64,000 bases of DNA from JB111 sp049856175 (GCF_049856175.1 NZ_JBNDNA010000008.1:123546-187545); one strand, 5' to 3'; positions 18,897 to 28,210 are shown, counted from the stretch's first letter. Notes: a model not told the origin generated them from the letters alone. Numbers and translations: made by a program.

Positions 18897-19583
18897 GTGC
18901 TTCCCGCCACGTTCCGCCGCCGGGCCTCGGCCCTCACCGCCGCGCTCGCCCTCGCCACCGTGCTCGCCGCCTGCGGAGGGGACGGCGACGAGACCACGTC
19001 GGGCACCGGGACGGCCGAGCCGGAGACGACCTCGGAGTCGGGGACGGGCGCGGAGTCGGACTCCGCGTCCGCGACCGAGCGCCCTGAGGTCCCCACGAGC
19101 GGCGCCATCCCGCCGAACGACCCCGGCCCGCTGCCCGAGGGCGTCGACCACGTGACGAACACCTCGAGCACCAACCGGATCGTCGCCGGCACCGCCGAGG
19201 CCGAGGGTGAGATCAGCGTCGAGTGCCTCGGCAACGACGAGGGCCTCGTCGTCTCCCTCGCCGGGACGAGCCCGGACCACGGTGAGCTCTCCGCCGTCGT
19301 CTCGTTCCAGCAGCAGGAGCTGACCTCCGTCGTCGTGCAGTCGAGCGAGTCCCCCGACGACGGCGGACCCATCATGTGGATGACCAGCGCCGGCGTCGGC
19401 GAGGAGCTGACGGCGAACGCCGTCGAGGAGGCCGGCGTCTGGACCGTCACCGGACCCGTCGACGGCTTCGACGGCATGACGCAGACGCCGATCGAGGGCG
19501 CCGAGGTCGACATCGTCGCCGACTGCTCCACCAGCGACGGGTCGACGTCCGGCGAGGCCGGCTCGGAGGCCGCGACCGACTAG
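18897..19583 (+). CDS. LpqH-like lipoprotein
   Basis: This 228-residue protein has a lipoprotein signal peptide (RRR, a hydrophobic core, then LAAC with the lipidated Cys at residue 26), an acidic Ser/Thr/Glu linker to about residue 70, and a globular domain with two cysteines. The pattern, a conserved Cys after a Val-rich strand, GVWTVTGPVDGFD and a final VADC, resembles the mycobacterial 19-kDa antigen LpqH family. I judge this from recalled patterns, without an alignment. The GTG start follows AAGGAG. It should be anchored to the outer face of the membrane. Confidence 0.75.
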   Translation: MLPATFRRRASALTAALALATVLAACGGDGDETTSGTGTAEPETTSESGTGAESDSASATERPEVPTSGAIPPNDPGPLPEGVDHVTNTSSTNRIVAGTAEAEGEISVECLGNDEGLVVSLAGTSPDHGELSAVVSFQQQELTSVVVQSSESPDDGGPIMWMTSAGVGEELTANAVEEAGVWTVTGPVDGFDGMTQTPIEGAEVDIVADCSTSDGSTSGEAGSEAATD

Positions 19584-19604
19584 CCGACGGCCCTCGTTCG
19601 TGGA

Positions 19605-20438
19605 CTACGACTCCCGGGTGGTGCGGACCTCGACGGTCTGCCGCGACGTCCCGCCACCGGAGTAGACCCCCCGCAGGGGCGAGACGTCGGCATAGCTGCG
19701 ACCGTGCGCGACACGCACGTGCAGCTCGCCGACGTCGGTCCGGTTGGTCGGGTCGTGCTGCGTCCAGCGACCGGCCGAGAACTCGACCCACGCGTGGGAC
19801 TCGCCGAGCACCGGCTCGCCGACCTGCGCACTCTCCGGATGGATGTAGCCGGAGACGTATCGCGCCGGGATCCCGACCGAGCGCAGAGCGCCGAGCGCGA
19901 GGTGCGTGATGTCCTGGCACACGCCCTTGCCCGCCCGCCACGCGTCGGCGGCCAGGCCGTGCACGGACGTCACGCCGCTGCGGTACTCGACCCGGTCGCC
20001 GATGTGCTCGCAGATCTCGATCGCGGCGTCCTGCGGGTCCAGGCGCGCAGCAGCGTCGGCCGCGAACCTGGCGAGCTCCTCGGGCGGGTCCGTCACCGGG
20101 TCGGGCTGGAGCCACTCCCCGAGCGCGTCGACGGCCTCCGGACGGCGCACGTCCTCCCAGGACGCCCCCTCGAACCGCTGCGCCGGGTCGCGCTCGACGA
20201 GGCACTCGGCGCGCACCGTGAGCGTCTCGTGCGGCGCGAGCACCTCAACGACGTCGACCGTGGTGCCGAAGTAGTCCGTGTAGGCGGACAGGTGGGTCGC
20301 GGTCGGCACGTGCAGCTCGGTGTCCAGCACCCGCTGCCCGGCGGTCGCGGCCGGCCGCATGCGCGCCTCGTTGTATGAGGCGAGGACCGGCTGGTCGTAG
20401 CTGAAGGTCGTGCGGTGCACGACTCGGATGACGCTCAC
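19605..20438 (-). CDS. transglutaminase-like cysteine protease family protein
   Basis: This 277-residue protein has an N-terminal bacterial transglutaminase-associated domain (VIRVVHRTTFSYDQPV) and a transglutaminase-like core. The catalytic triad is visible as GVCQD (Cys), ESHAWVEF (His) and the Asp of WTQHDPTN. It is the last gene of a three-gene unit with an alpha-E protein and a circularly permuted ATP-grasp protein, a widely conserved set. The GTG start overlaps the alpha-E stop (GTGA). A peptide ligase or amidase system of unknown product is likely. Confidence 0.9.
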   Translation of the reverse strand: MSVIRVVHRTTFSYDQPVLASYNEARMRPAATAGQRVLDTELHVPTATHLSAYTDYFGTTVDVVEVLAPHETLTVRAECLVERDPAQRFEGASWEDVRRPEAVDALGEWLQPDPVTDPPEELARFAADAAARLDPQDAAIEICEHIGDRVEYRSGVTSVHGLAADAWRAGKGVCQDITHLALGALRSVGIPARYVSGYIHPESAQVGEPVLGESHAWVEFSAGRWTQHDPTNRTDVGELHVRVAHGRSYADVSPLRGVYSGGGTSRQTVEVRTTRES

Positions 20439-21364
20439 GCGCTCTCCCCCTTCCAAGCGGCCGGCTCGCCGACGAAGAACTTCGCCCGCACCGCGTCCGC
20501 GGCGCTCTGACAGGCCACCTGGATCGTCTCCATCTCGTCGAGCAGGTTCTCCTGCACGTCGTTCATCGCCATGTACTCGATCCGGGACCTCGCCCGGCCC
20601 AGGATCCTGCCGCCCTCGTCCGGCACGGCCACCTGCTCGCCGATCGTGCTGCGCAGCTCGACCAGGCACCGCTCCGCCTGGTCCAGCGAGTGCACCACGG
20701 AACGCGGGAACAGCCGGTCGACGAGGAGGAACTGCGCCGCCTGACGGTCCCCGGCCCGCCCGCGCGTGGAGCGCAGGAACGCCTCGAAGGCGCCGGTCGA
20801 GCGCAGCAGGGTCGTCCAGTCCGGCGCGCCGGCCGTCGTCACGGCGCGCGTGGCGACCAGCCGCGCCGTCATGTCCGCGCGCTCCAGGGAGCGTCCGAGC
20901 ACGAGGAAGCTCCACGTCTCCCCGCGGCTCATCGTCGAGTCGACGAGCCCGGACACGATCGCGCTGCGCTGCCGCACCCACCCGAAGTAGTCGTGCGCGG
21001 AGCGCAGCAGCGCCATGTCCTTCTGGGAGTTGTACGTGTGGTTGAGGACCTCCCACAGCTCCGAGGAGACCGTCTCGCGGGCGCGCCGTGCAGCCTCGCG
21101 GGCCGACCAGATGGTGCCCGCGATCGACGCCGGCGACGTCCGGTCGTAGGCGAGGCGGTCCAGGACGTCACGGCGAGCCACCTCGTCCTCGTCCGACGTC
21201 GACTGGCCCATGATCGCCAGCAGGCCGCGGCAGGCGGTGTCCTCGTCGACCCACGGGTCCTCCAGGAGGAGCTGCAGGTGGGTGTCGAGCAGCCGGGCCG
21301 TGGCGTCCCCGCGCTCCACGTAGCGGCCGATCCAGAACAGCGACTCGGCGATGCGGCTCAGCAC
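20435..21364 (-). CDS. alpha-E domain protein (DUF403)
   Basis: This 309-residue, largely helical protein starts LSRIAESLFWIGRYVERGD, the typical opening of the alpha-E family. The family has no firm biochemical role and is nearly always encoded between an ATP-grasp and a transglutaminase gene, as here. The GTG start overlaps the ATP-grasp stop by 7 bp. Confidence 0.9.
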   Translation of the reverse strand: MLSRIAESLFWIGRYVERGDATARLLDTHLQLLLEDPWVDEDTACRGLLAIMGQSTSDEDEVARRDVLDRLAYDRTSPASIAGTIWSAREAARRARETVSSELWEVLNHTYNSQKDMALLRSAHDYFGWVRQRSAIVSGLVDSTMSRGETWSFLVLGRSLERADMTARLVATRAVTTAGAPDWTTLLRSTGAFEAFLRSTRGRAGDRQAAQFLLVDRLFPRSVVHSLDQAERCLVELRSTIGEQVAVPDEGGRILGRARSRIEYMAMNDVQENLLDEMETIQVACQSAADAVRAKFFVGEPAAWKGESA

Positions 21365-22947
21365 GTCGTCACCCCCGTCGTCGGGCCGGACTGCTGCTGC
21401 TGCTCGTGCTGCACGCGCACCGTGCCCTCCCGGTCGGAGTCCAGCGGGACGCCCTGCGGCACGGGAGCCGTCGCGCGCTCCTCCTCGCCGGCGTCCGCCG
21501 GCGGTCGCCTCAGTCTCGGTCGGCCACCCACCACCCAGGTGTCCTTCGAGCCGCCGCCCTGGGAGGAGTTGACGACGAGCTGACCCTCCTGGAGCGCGAC
21601 CCGGGTCAGGCCGCCGGGCAGGACGAAGACGTCCTCCCCGCCGTGCACGGCGAACGGACGCAGGTCGACGTGCCGCGGCCGCGCCCGGCTCTCGACCATG
21701 GTCGGCACGGTCGAGAGCTGGACGACCGGCTGCGCGATCCACCCGCGCGGGTCCGCCCGGAGGCGTCGACGTGCGGCGTCGAGCTCCTCGCGGCCGGCCG
21801 CGGGGCCGATGAGGATGCCCTTGCCGCCCGAGCCGTCGACCGGCTTGACCACGAGCTCGTCGAGCCGGTCGAGGACCTCGGCCAGCGCGTCGGGCTCCTC
21901 GAGGCGCCACGTGTCGACGTTCGCCAGCAGGGGCTCCTCCCCGAGGTAGAAGCGGATGAGGTCGGGGACGTAGGTGTAGACGAGCTTGTCGTCGGCCACC
22001 CCGTTGCCCACGGCGTTGGAGATGGTCACGTTCCCCGCGCGGGCGACCGACATGAGGCCGGGGCAGCCGAGCATGGAGTCGGAGCGGAAGACCACCGGGT
22101 CGAGGAAGTCGTCGTCGACCCGGCGGTAGATGACGTCGACCCGGCGCCTGCCGGAGGTGGTGCGCATGTACACGCGCCCGCCGGCGACGAACAGGTCGCG
22201 GCCCTCCACGAGCTCGACGCCCATGAGGCGCGCCAGCAGCGAGTGCTCGAAGTAGGCGGAGTTGTAGACGCCCGGCGTGAGCACGACGACGGTCGGGTCG
22301 TCCACGCCGTCCGGTGCCGTCGCCGTCAGGGCGGCGAGCAGTCGGCGGGGGTAGTCGACGACCGGGCGCACGCGCAGCGCGGCGAACAGCTCGGGGAACG
22401 TCTGCGTCATCGCGCGCCGGTTGGACAGCACGTAGCTCACGCCGGACGGCACGCGGACGTTGTCCTCCAGGACCCGCCAGCCCTGCGCGGAGTCCCGCAC
22501 GACGTCGATCCCGGAGACGTGCACCCGCACACCGCCCGGCGGGCGGAACCCCATGGCGGCCCGCGTGAAGTGCTGCGAGGTGACGACCACGCGGCGCGGG
22601 ATCACGCCCTCGTCGATGACGCGCTGGTCGGTGTAGACGTCTTCGAGGAAGGACTCCAGCGCCTTGACGCGCTGCGCGACGCCCGGGGCCAGCAGGTCCC
22701 ACTCCTCGGCCGCGACGACCCGCGGCACGGTGTCGAGCGGGAACGGCCGTTCCTCTCCCCCGTAGTCGAACGTGATGCCCTGGGCGAGATAGCTGCGTGC
22801 CAGGGAGTCCGACCGGGCGGCGAGCTCCTCGGTGCTCAGCTCCGTCAGTGCCTCATGGACCGGCCGGTAGGGCGCGTTGACCTCCGAGCCGTCGATCATC
22901 TCGTCCCATGCCGCGCCCGGCGGGTACCCGTCGAAGAGATCGGTCAT
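21358..22947 (-). CDS. circularly permuted type 2 ATP-grasp protein
   Basis: This 529-residue protein contains the CP-ATPgrasp_2 blocks: NVRVPSGVSYVLSNR, LTPGVYNSAYFEH, and VVKPVDGSGGKGILIGP, the nucleotide-binding loop. The last 50 residues are low complexity with a run of Gln. ATP-grasp enzymes of this type are predicted to form amide bonds, and with the transglutaminase they may make and cut an isopeptide-linked product. ATG 22947 has a TACGAT box 6 nt upstream and no ribosome binding site. Confidence 0.9.
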   Translation of the reverse strand: MTDLFDGYPPGAAWDEMIDGSEVNAPYRPVHEALTELSTEELAARSDSLARSYLAQGITFDYGGEERPFPLDTVPRVVAAEEWDLLAPGVAQRVKALESFLEDVYTDQRVIDEGVIPRRVVVTSQHFTRAAMGFRPPGGVRVHVSGIDVVRDSAQGWRVLEDNVRVPSGVSYVLSNRRAMTQTFPELFAALRVRPVVDYPRRLLAALTATAPDGVDDPTVVVLTPGVYNSAYFEHSLLARLMGVELVEGRDLFVAGGRVYMRTTSGRRRVDVIYRRVDDDFLDPVVFRSDSMLGCPGLMSVARAGNVTISNAVGNGVADDKLVYTYVPDLIRFYLGEEPLLANVDTWRLEEPDALAEVLDRLDELVVKPVDGSGGKGILIGPAAGREELDAARRRLRADPRGWIAQPVVQLSTVPTMVESRARPRHVDLRPFAVHGGEDVFVLPGGLTRVALQEGQLVVNSSQGGGSKDTWVVGGRPRLRRPPADAGEEERATAPVPQGVPLDSDREGTVRVQHEQQQQSGPTTGVTTC

Positions 22948-22953
22948 GACCCG

Positions 22954-22959
22954 ATCGTA
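22954..22959 (-). promoter_or_regulatory. -10 box TACGAT, leaderless start at 22947
   Basis: TACGAT on the minus strand ends 6 nt before the ATG at 22947. It sits within 27 nt of the divergent box at 22986. Confidence 0.6.
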
Positions 22960-22985
22960 TGTGCTGGCGTGCAGCGGCTCACACG

Positions 22986-22991
22986 TAGGCT
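22986..22991 (+). promoter_or_regulatory. -10 box TAGGCT, leaderless start at 22999
   Basis: TAGGCT ends 7 nt before the ATG at 22999. With the minus-strand box at 22954 it forms a compact divergent promoter pair. Confidence 0.55.
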
Positions 22992-22998
22992 CCGCTGC

Positions 22999-23709
22999 AT
23001 GAGCATCGCCAGCCGACTCGGCCGCCTCGCCCGCTCCGTCGCCCACGACGTCGCCACCGAGGGCAGACGCCGCCTCGAGCAGCGCCTGCGCGGCCGGTCC
23101 GGGGGCGCGGGCCCCGCCGGACGCGGCGGAGCTCGACGCGACGACGACCGGCGTGCCGGGCGCGGCGGCGCCGGTGGGAGCGGCGTCGGTTCCCGGCCCG
23201 GCGGACGGGACGGCACGGGCTCGGCACGGGCCGGCGCCGGCTCGGACGGTGCCCGGTCGGCGTACGACGCCGGCCGGGCGGAGCAGCGGCGGCTGGACGT
23301 GGCCGTCGCCTACGACGTCGACCGGCTCGGCCTTCCGGAGCTCGCCTACGACCCGCGGCGCGACGACCGCGCCGACCCGGGCGAGGTCGTGTGGGCGTGG
23401 GTGCCGTACGACGAGGAGGACGGCCGGGGCAAGGACCGGCCCGTGCTCGTGCTCGCGCGGCTCGACGGCGACCTGCTCGGCGCACAGATGACGTCGAAGG
23501 ACCGCGCCGAGGGCGGCGTGCACACCGACCGGCACGGCCGGTCGTGGATCGACGTCGGTACCGGCGCCTGGGACGGTCAGGGCCGAGACTCGGAGGTGCG
23601 GCTCGACCGCTTGCTCCGCCTGCCTCACGACGCGGTCCGCCGCGAGGGCGCCGCCCTCGACCGACGCATGTACGAACGTGTGACCCATGCCCTTGAGTCG
23701 AGGTACTGA
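22999..23709 (+). CDS. PemK/MazF-like protein with long low-complexity N terminus
   Basis: This 236-residue protein has two parts. Residues 1-100 are basic and Gly/Arg-rich. From about residue 125 a PemK/MazF-like fold follows: GEVVWAWVPYDEEDGRGKDRPVLVLARLDGD, then a strand with SWIDVGTGAWD. No antitoxin-sized gene lies on either side, so it is not a standard toxin-antitoxin pair. Many actinobacteria encode such single proteins and their function is unclear. The start is supported by a TAGGCT box 7 nt upstream. Confidence 0.75.
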   Translation: MSIASRLGRLARSVAHDVATEGRRRLEQRLRGRSGGAGPAGRGGARRDDDRRAGRGGAGGSGVGSRPGGRDGTGSARAGAGSDGARSAYDAGRAEQRRLDVAVAYDVDRLGLPELAYDPRRDDRADPGEVVWAWVPYDEEDGRGKDRPVLVLARLDGDLLGAQMTSKDRAEGGVHTDRHGRSWIDVGTGAWDGQGRDSEVRLDRLLRLPHDAVRREGAALDRRMYERVTHALESRY

Positions 23710-23715
23710 CCACCG

Positions 23716-23744
23716 CTGACGGCACACGACCCCGCTGGTAGGCT
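23716..23744 (+). promoter_or_regulatory. rpsT promoter
   Basis: CTGACG (23716-23721), a 17-nt spacer and TAGGCT (23739-23744) form a sigma70-type promoter. It would give a leader of about 130 nt before rpsT. S20 leaders are autoregulatory in some bacteria; I see no specific structure here. Confidence 0.65.
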
Positions 23745-23880
23745 GGGCCGCTGGGTCGGAGCCCCCCTCTCGGCGACGACCAGGGGATCCGTCGGCGCCC
23801 GCTCGCCCGGACGGCCCCGACCGATCGTCAGCACTCCCGCCGCGGCGGGCACGCATCAGCCGAACCGAAGGATCATCCAC

Positions 23881-24141
23881 GTGGCGAACATCAAGTCGCA
23901 GAAGAAGCGCAACCTGACCAACGAGAAGGCACGCGTGCGCAACCGGGCCGTCAAGACGGAGCTGCGCACCCACGTGCGTCGCGTCCGCGAGGCCATCGCG
24001 GCCGGCGACAAGGAGAAGGCCGGCACCACGCTCGCCGCCGCCTCCCGCAAGCTCGACAAGGCCGCCTCGAAGGGCGTCATCCACGCCAACCAGGCCGCGA
24101 ACCGCAAGTCGAAGCTCGCGAAGCAGGTCTCCGCGCTCTGA
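23881..24141 (+). CDS. rpsT: 30S ribosomal protein S20
   Basis: This is the full-length 86-residue S20, which binds 16S rRNA. It begins ANIKSQKKRNLTNEKARVRNR after the GTG, is Lys/Arg/Ala-rich and helical, and ends KLAKQVSAL. GAAGGA lies about 8 nt before the start. It is monocistronic with its own promoter and a strong terminator. Confidence 0.97.
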   Translation: MANIKSQKKRNLTNEKARVRNRAVKTELRTHVRRVREAIAAGDKEKAGTTLAAASRKLDKAASKGVIHANQAANRKSKLAKQVSAL

Positions 24142-24174
24142 CTCGTCCCGCCGCGCGGCGGACCGACGATCGAC

Positions 24175-24200
24175 AGGGGCCCCTCCGGGGGCCCCTTCGT
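24175..24200 (+). terminator. rpsT terminator
   Basis: A 9-bp perfect stem (24175-24183 with 24188-24196) has a 4-nt loop TCCG and begins 33 nt after the rpsT stop. The T-tract is short (TTCGTCGTC). Confidence 0.85.
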
Positions 24201-24331
24201 CGTCTCTCGCGGCCGGCGACGTCGCAGCCGACCAGCGCCACCACGGGTCGGGAGAGCAGCACCGGTCGCTCGGTGTCGCACCCGCCGAGCGCCACCACGG
24301 GCCGCGCGAGCGGTGCCCCTGCGCCCGGGGT

Positions 24332-25486
24332 CTAGCGGAAGAGCCCGGCCAGCCTCGAGGACCGCGAGGTGGGCCGGGCGGCGTCGATCGCGTCCTCGTA
24401 GTGACCGAGCAGCTGGTCGCCGAGCGCCTCCCACGAGCGGGGCAGGACGCGCCGCCGGCCCGCCTCCCCCATGCGTGCGCGCAGCGCGGGGTCGCCGGCC
24501 AGGTGCGCGACGTGGGCGACGAGCTCGTCGTCGTCCTCCGCACCGTAGAGGTAGCCCGTCTCCCCCACGGCGACGATGTCGAGCGGGCCCCCCGAGGCCG
24601 GCGCCACGACCGGCACGCCGGTGGCCATCGCCTCCTGCAGCGTCTGCCCGAACGTCTCGTGGATGCCGGTGTGGACGAAGACGTCGAGCGCCGCATAGGC
24701 GTCGGCCAGCTCGTCACCGGAGAGCTTGCCGGTGAAGTGCGCCGACGCACCCAGGGCTCGCTCGAGCGACGGGCGCGACGGGCCGTCCCCGACGACGAGG
24801 AGCCGGACGTCGCTGCGTCCCCCGAGGTTCGCGAGCCGCTCGACCCGCTTCTCCGACGCCAGCCGCCCGACGTACCCCACGACGGCCGCACCCTCCGCGC
24901 CGTCGAGCAGGCGCTCGCGCAGCCGCGCGACCTGCGGCGTCGAACGGCGCCGCGGGTGGAACAGGACGGCGTCGACCCCGCGCGACCACTCGCGCACTCG
25001 CTCGATGCCGTTGTCCTCCAGGTCGGCGATCGTCGGGCGCGACGGCGCGAGCGTCACGTCGGCCCGGTTGTGGACCGTGCGCAGCCACCGCCAGATCGCG
25101 GGCGAGGTGGCCGCGAGCCCGTGCTTGCGCGCGAAGCCGGCCACGTCGGTCTGGAAGACCGCCACCGTGGGGATGCCCCGCCACCGCGCCTCCGCGACCG
25201 CCTGGGCGCCGAGACCGAACGGGGCGGAGGCGTGGAGGACGTCCGGGTCGAACGCGTCGAGGATCCGCGAGATCGACGACGACACGAGACCCACCTGCAG
25301 GCCGCCGTACTTGAACGACGGGACGGTGACGACCGGGAAGCCGTTGTACTGGCGCGGCGCCGGGCCGGGGCAGACGACGATCGCCTCGTGCCCGCGCAGC
25401 CGGAGGTGGTCCAGGACCCGCAGCACGGAGTTCGTCACTCCGTTGGTGGAGGGGATGAACGACTCGGTGACGATCGCGACGCGCAT
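24332..25486 (-). CDS. GT4-family glycosyltransferase, mannosyltransferase-like
   Basis: This 384-residue GT-B enzyme has the N-terminal MRVAIVTESFIPSTNGVTNSVLRVLDHL acceptor domain and a C-terminal donor domain. The donor domain contains VGYVGRLASEKRVE, VFVHTGIHETFGQTLQEAMATGVPVVAP and a DIVAVGETGYLY nucleotide-sugar site. It most resembles GDP-mannose-dependent mannosyltransferases of actinobacterial lipoglycan or phosphatidylinositol mannoside synthesis, but the acceptor is not known. The start is set at the conserved MRVAIV; longer in-frame readings run into tandem repeats. Confidence 0.88.
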   Translation of the reverse strand: MRVAIVTESFIPSTNGVTNSVLRVLDHLRLRGHEAIVVCPGPAPRQYNGFPVVTVPSFKYGGLQVGLVSSSISRILDAFDPDVLHASAPFGLGAQAVAEARWRGIPTVAVFQTDVAGFARKHGLAATSPAIWRWLRTVHNRADVTLAPSRPTIADLEDNGIERVREWSRGVDAVLFHPRRRSTPQVARLRERLLDGAEGAAVVGYVGRLASEKRVERLANLGGRSDVRLLVVGDGPSRPSLERALGASAHFTGKLSGDELADAYAALDVFVHTGIHETFGQTLQEAMATGVPVVAPASGGPLDIVAVGETGYLYGAEDDDELVAHVAHLAGDPALRARMGEAGRRRVLPRSWEALGDQLLGHYEDAIDAARPTSRSSRLAGLFR

Positions 25487-25580
25487 CGGGCCATGCTCAT
25501 GTCTCTTGGTGACCGCCCGGCTTCGCACACGCCCGATCCTGGTGTCCGTCCGGTGAACGGACGAGTCTTTTCCCGGGGAG

Positions 25581-25725
25581 TCCTGCCCCGCCGGCCAGTT
25601 CCGGCGGCGCGGCCCCACCGGTCTGTCCCGCCCCGTCGGCCAGATCCGGCGGCGCGGTCCCGCCGGCGCGTCCCGTCCCGTCGGCCCGTCTCCTCTCGCC
25701 GGCTCACCCGGCGCGTCCCGTCCCG
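25581..25725. repeat. 45-bp tandem repeat, about 3.2 copies
   Basis: The block TCCYGYCCCG begins at 25581, 25626, 25671 and 25716, an exact 45-bp period. The array ends at the stop codon (25726-25728) of the MFS gene and fills the space to the glycosyltransferase start. Confidence 0.9.
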
Positions 25726-27123
25726 TCACTCGAGCGCCTGACCCCGCTTCTCCGCCAGCAGCAGGGCACCGACCGCGGCGAGCGCGAACGCGACGGCGAA
25801 CACCGTGAACGCCAGGGCCGCACCGCCGGCTCGCAGGAAGAAGGGGACCGCGAACGGGGCAGCGATCGACGCGAGGCGTCCGAACCCGGCGGCCCAGCCC
25901 GCACCCGAGCCCCGCACGACGGTCGGGTACATCTCGGGCGTGACCGCGTACAGCGCGCCCCACGCACCGAGGCAGAAGAACGACAGCAGGCAGCCCGCCG
26001 CGATGATCTGCCACGGGTCCTCGGCCAGCGAGAAGAGCCCGGCGGCCAGTCCGGAGCCCACGAGGAACGAGGCGAGCGTCGCGCGCCGCCCCCAGGTCTC
26101 GATGAGGATCGCTGCAGCCGCGTAGCCGGGCAGCTGCGCGAGCGTGATGATGACGACGTAGCCGAAGGACCTGGTCAGTGAGCCGCCGTCGGCGCTGAGG
26201 ATCGTCGGCAGCCAGGTGAACGCGCCGTAGTAGGCGAAGTTGAGGAAGAACCACGCCATCCACAGGCCGATCGTGCGCCGCCGCAGGCGCCCCGCGAAGA
26301 GCGAGGCGACGCCCGGACGCAGGTGCTCGTCCTCGGGCGCGGGTTCCGGCTCGAGGATCGCCGCCGACGCCCGCGCCCGCCCCCGGCCCATGTTCATCGG
26401 CGGCGAGTCCTCGAACTGCCGGACCGCGGCCTCCGCCTCGGCGTCACGGCCACGGGCCTCGAGGAAGCGCACGGACTCGGGGATCCTGGCGCGGACGTAC
26501 AGCGCGTACACGGCGGGGACGGCGCCGATCGCGAGCGCCCACCGCCAGCCGGAGTCGTACTCGGCAACGATGAAGTAGCCGATGAGCGCGGCGAGCAGCC
26601 AGCCGACGGCCCAGAACGCCTCGAGGACCACGATGACCCGGCCGCGGATCCGGGCCGGCGAGTACTCGGAGACGAGCGTCGAGGCGACGGGGAGCTCCGA
26701 GCCGAGGCCGAGCCCGACCACGAACCGCAGCACGACGAACAGCGCCAGCGAGCTCACCAGCGCCGAGGCTCCCGTGGCGAGCCCGTAGACGAGCAGCGTG
26801 AGCGCGAACACGGTGCGCCGGCCGATCTTGTCGGCGAGGAGACCGCCGAAGGACGCCCCGATCGCCATGCCGGCGAAGCCCATCGACAGCGCGAGGCTGA
26901 TCTCGCCGTCGCTGAGGTGCCACTCGCGCGCGAGCGCGGCGATGACGAACGAGATCATGCCGACGTCCATCGCGTCGAGCGCCCAGCCGATGCCGGACCC
27001 GGTGAGGAGCCGCGTGTGCCGTCGGGTGAACGGCAGGCCGTCGAGGCGCTCCGAGCGTGTCTGCGCGGGGCGTCGCCCGTCGGACTCGCCGCGTCTGGGC
27101 CCGGCCCCCGTGGGGTCGACCAT
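25726..27123 (-). CDS. MFS transporter, NiaP-like
   Basis: This 465-residue, 12-helix major facilitator opens with GSGIGWALDAMDVGMISFVIAAL and GGLLADKIGRRTVF and has GLGLGSELPVASTLVSEYSPA. These are very close to the niacin transporter NiaP of Bacillus. A hydrophilic central loop (about 215-270) divides the halves. The substrate is an inference from family likeness; aromatic acids are the main alternative. The ATG at 27123 follows GGGGGAAGGGA. The gene is inserted, with the glycosyltransferase gene, between holA and rpsT, which are normally adjacent. Confidence 0.85.
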   Translation of the reverse strand: MVDPTGAGPRRGESDGRRPAQTRSERLDGLPFTRRHTRLLTGSGIGWALDAMDVGMISFVIAALAREWHLSDGEISLALSMGFAGMAIGASFGGLLADKIGRRTVFALTLLVYGLATGASALVSSLALFVVLRFVVGLGLGSELPVASTLVSEYSPARIRGRVIVVLEAFWAVGWLLAALIGYFIVAEYDSGWRWALAIGAVPAVYALYVRARIPESVRFLEARGRDAEAEAAVRQFEDSPPMNMGRGRARASAAILEPEPAPEDEHLRPGVASLFAGRLRRRTIGLWMAWFFLNFAYYGAFTWLPTILSADGGSLTRSFGYVVIITLAQLPGYAAAAILIETWGRRATLASFLVGSGLAAGLFSLAEDPWQIIAAGCLLSFFCLGAWGALYAVTPEMYPTVVRGSGAGWAAGFGRLASIAAPFAVPFFLRAGGAALAFTVFAVAFALAAVGALLLAEKRGQALE

Positions 27124-27232
27124 CGAGTGTCCCTTCCCCCGGGATCGATCGGTCCCGGAACCCCGACAACCTACTCCGCGACGACCGTGGGGTGCGCCGC
27201 AGCGCCTACGGACGGTCAGCGCCTGAGGACGG

Positions 27233-28210
27233 TCAGCGGCTGCGCGCCTCGGCGATCCTGCGCACCGCCCGCTCGGTGGCGAACACCGGGTCGCGCGAGA
27301 GGCCCTTGACCTCGGCGTCCGCGGCGGCGACCGCGCTGATCGCCGCGGCCAGGCCGTGCGGCGTCCATCCCGCGAGGTCGCGCCGCGCACGGTCGGCCTG
27401 CCAGGGCGCGAGCCCCTTGGGAGCACCACCACCCCTCGACGCCGAGACGATCGCCATCGTCCGCAGCTTCGACGCGAGCGCCGCGACGACGGGCACGGGC
27501 CCCGTCCCCGTGGCGACGGCGTGCCGCAGCAGCGCGATGGCGGGCCCGAGGCGGCCGGCCACGGCGGCGTCGGCGACCTCGAAACCGGTCGCCTCCACCC
27601 GTCCCGCGTGGAACCGCCGCACCTGCTCGGCGGTGATGTCGCCGCCCGAGTCGGCGAGGAGCTGGGCCACCGAGGAGACGAGCTCCGCGACGTCGGAACC
27701 GAGCGCGTCCACGAGGTCCTTCACGGCCCCCGGCTCGATGCGCCCCCGTGCGCGACGCACGTCGGCCCGGACGAGGTCGGCCTTGTCCGAGTCCCGCTTC
27801 AGGGCCTCGCACCGGACGACCGGGTGCCCGGCCGCGGCCACGGCGTCGAGCAGCTTCTTCCCCCGCGTGCCGGTGTGGTGGCGCATGAGCAGCACCACGT
27901 CGGGGGCCGGGTCCTCGAGGTAGGCGAGCGCCTCCTCGAGCAGCGCGTCGGTCATCGCCTCGAGGTGCTCGACGTGCACGAGCCGTGGCTCGCCGAACAG
28001 CGAGGCGCTCGTGAGGAGCAGGAGCCGGCCCTTCTCGTAGGCCGCGGCGTCGATGCGGGTGATCTCGACGTCGGGGTCGCTCGCGCGGACCTGGTCGATC
28101 ACGGCCCGCTCGGCGCGCTCGGCCAGGACCGCCTCGGGCCCGCGCACGAGGACGACCGGGGCCGGCTGGACGGTCTCCCAGGTCAGGTTCGCGGAGCGGC
28201 GGGCAGGCAC
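27233..28210 (-). CDS. holA: DNA polymerase III subunit delta
   Basis: HolA opens the sliding clamp as part of the clamp loader. The 325-residue protein has the N-terminal segment PAPVVLVRGPEAVLAERA, a degenerate P-loop-like AAA+ region and the C-terminal collar domain (about 205-325). The GTG start at 28210 is preceded by CACTGT 6 nt upstream rather than a ribosome binding site. The gene normally follows comEC; here three Septum_form genes intervene. Confidence 0.92.
   Translation of the reverse strand: MPARRSANLTWETVQPAPVVLVRGPEAVLAERAERAVIDQVRASDPDVEITRIDAAAYEKGRLLLLTSASLFGEPRLVHVEHLEAMTDALLEEALAYLEDPAPDVVLLMRHHTGTRGKKLLDAVAAAGHPVVRCEALKRDSDKADLVRADVRRARGRIEPGAVKDLVDALGSDVAELVSSVAQLLADSGGDITAEQVRRFHAGRVEATGFEVADAAVAGRLGPAIALLRHAVATGTGPVPVVAALASKLRTMAIVSASRGGGAPKGLAPWQADRARRDLAGWTPHGLAAAISAVAAADAEVKGLSRDPVFATERAVRRIAEARSR

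Noticed and set aside
22999..23709. Type II toxin-antitoxin system
   Set aside because: No small antitoxin gene lies upstream or downstream; the flanking genes are an ATP-grasp gene and rpsT.
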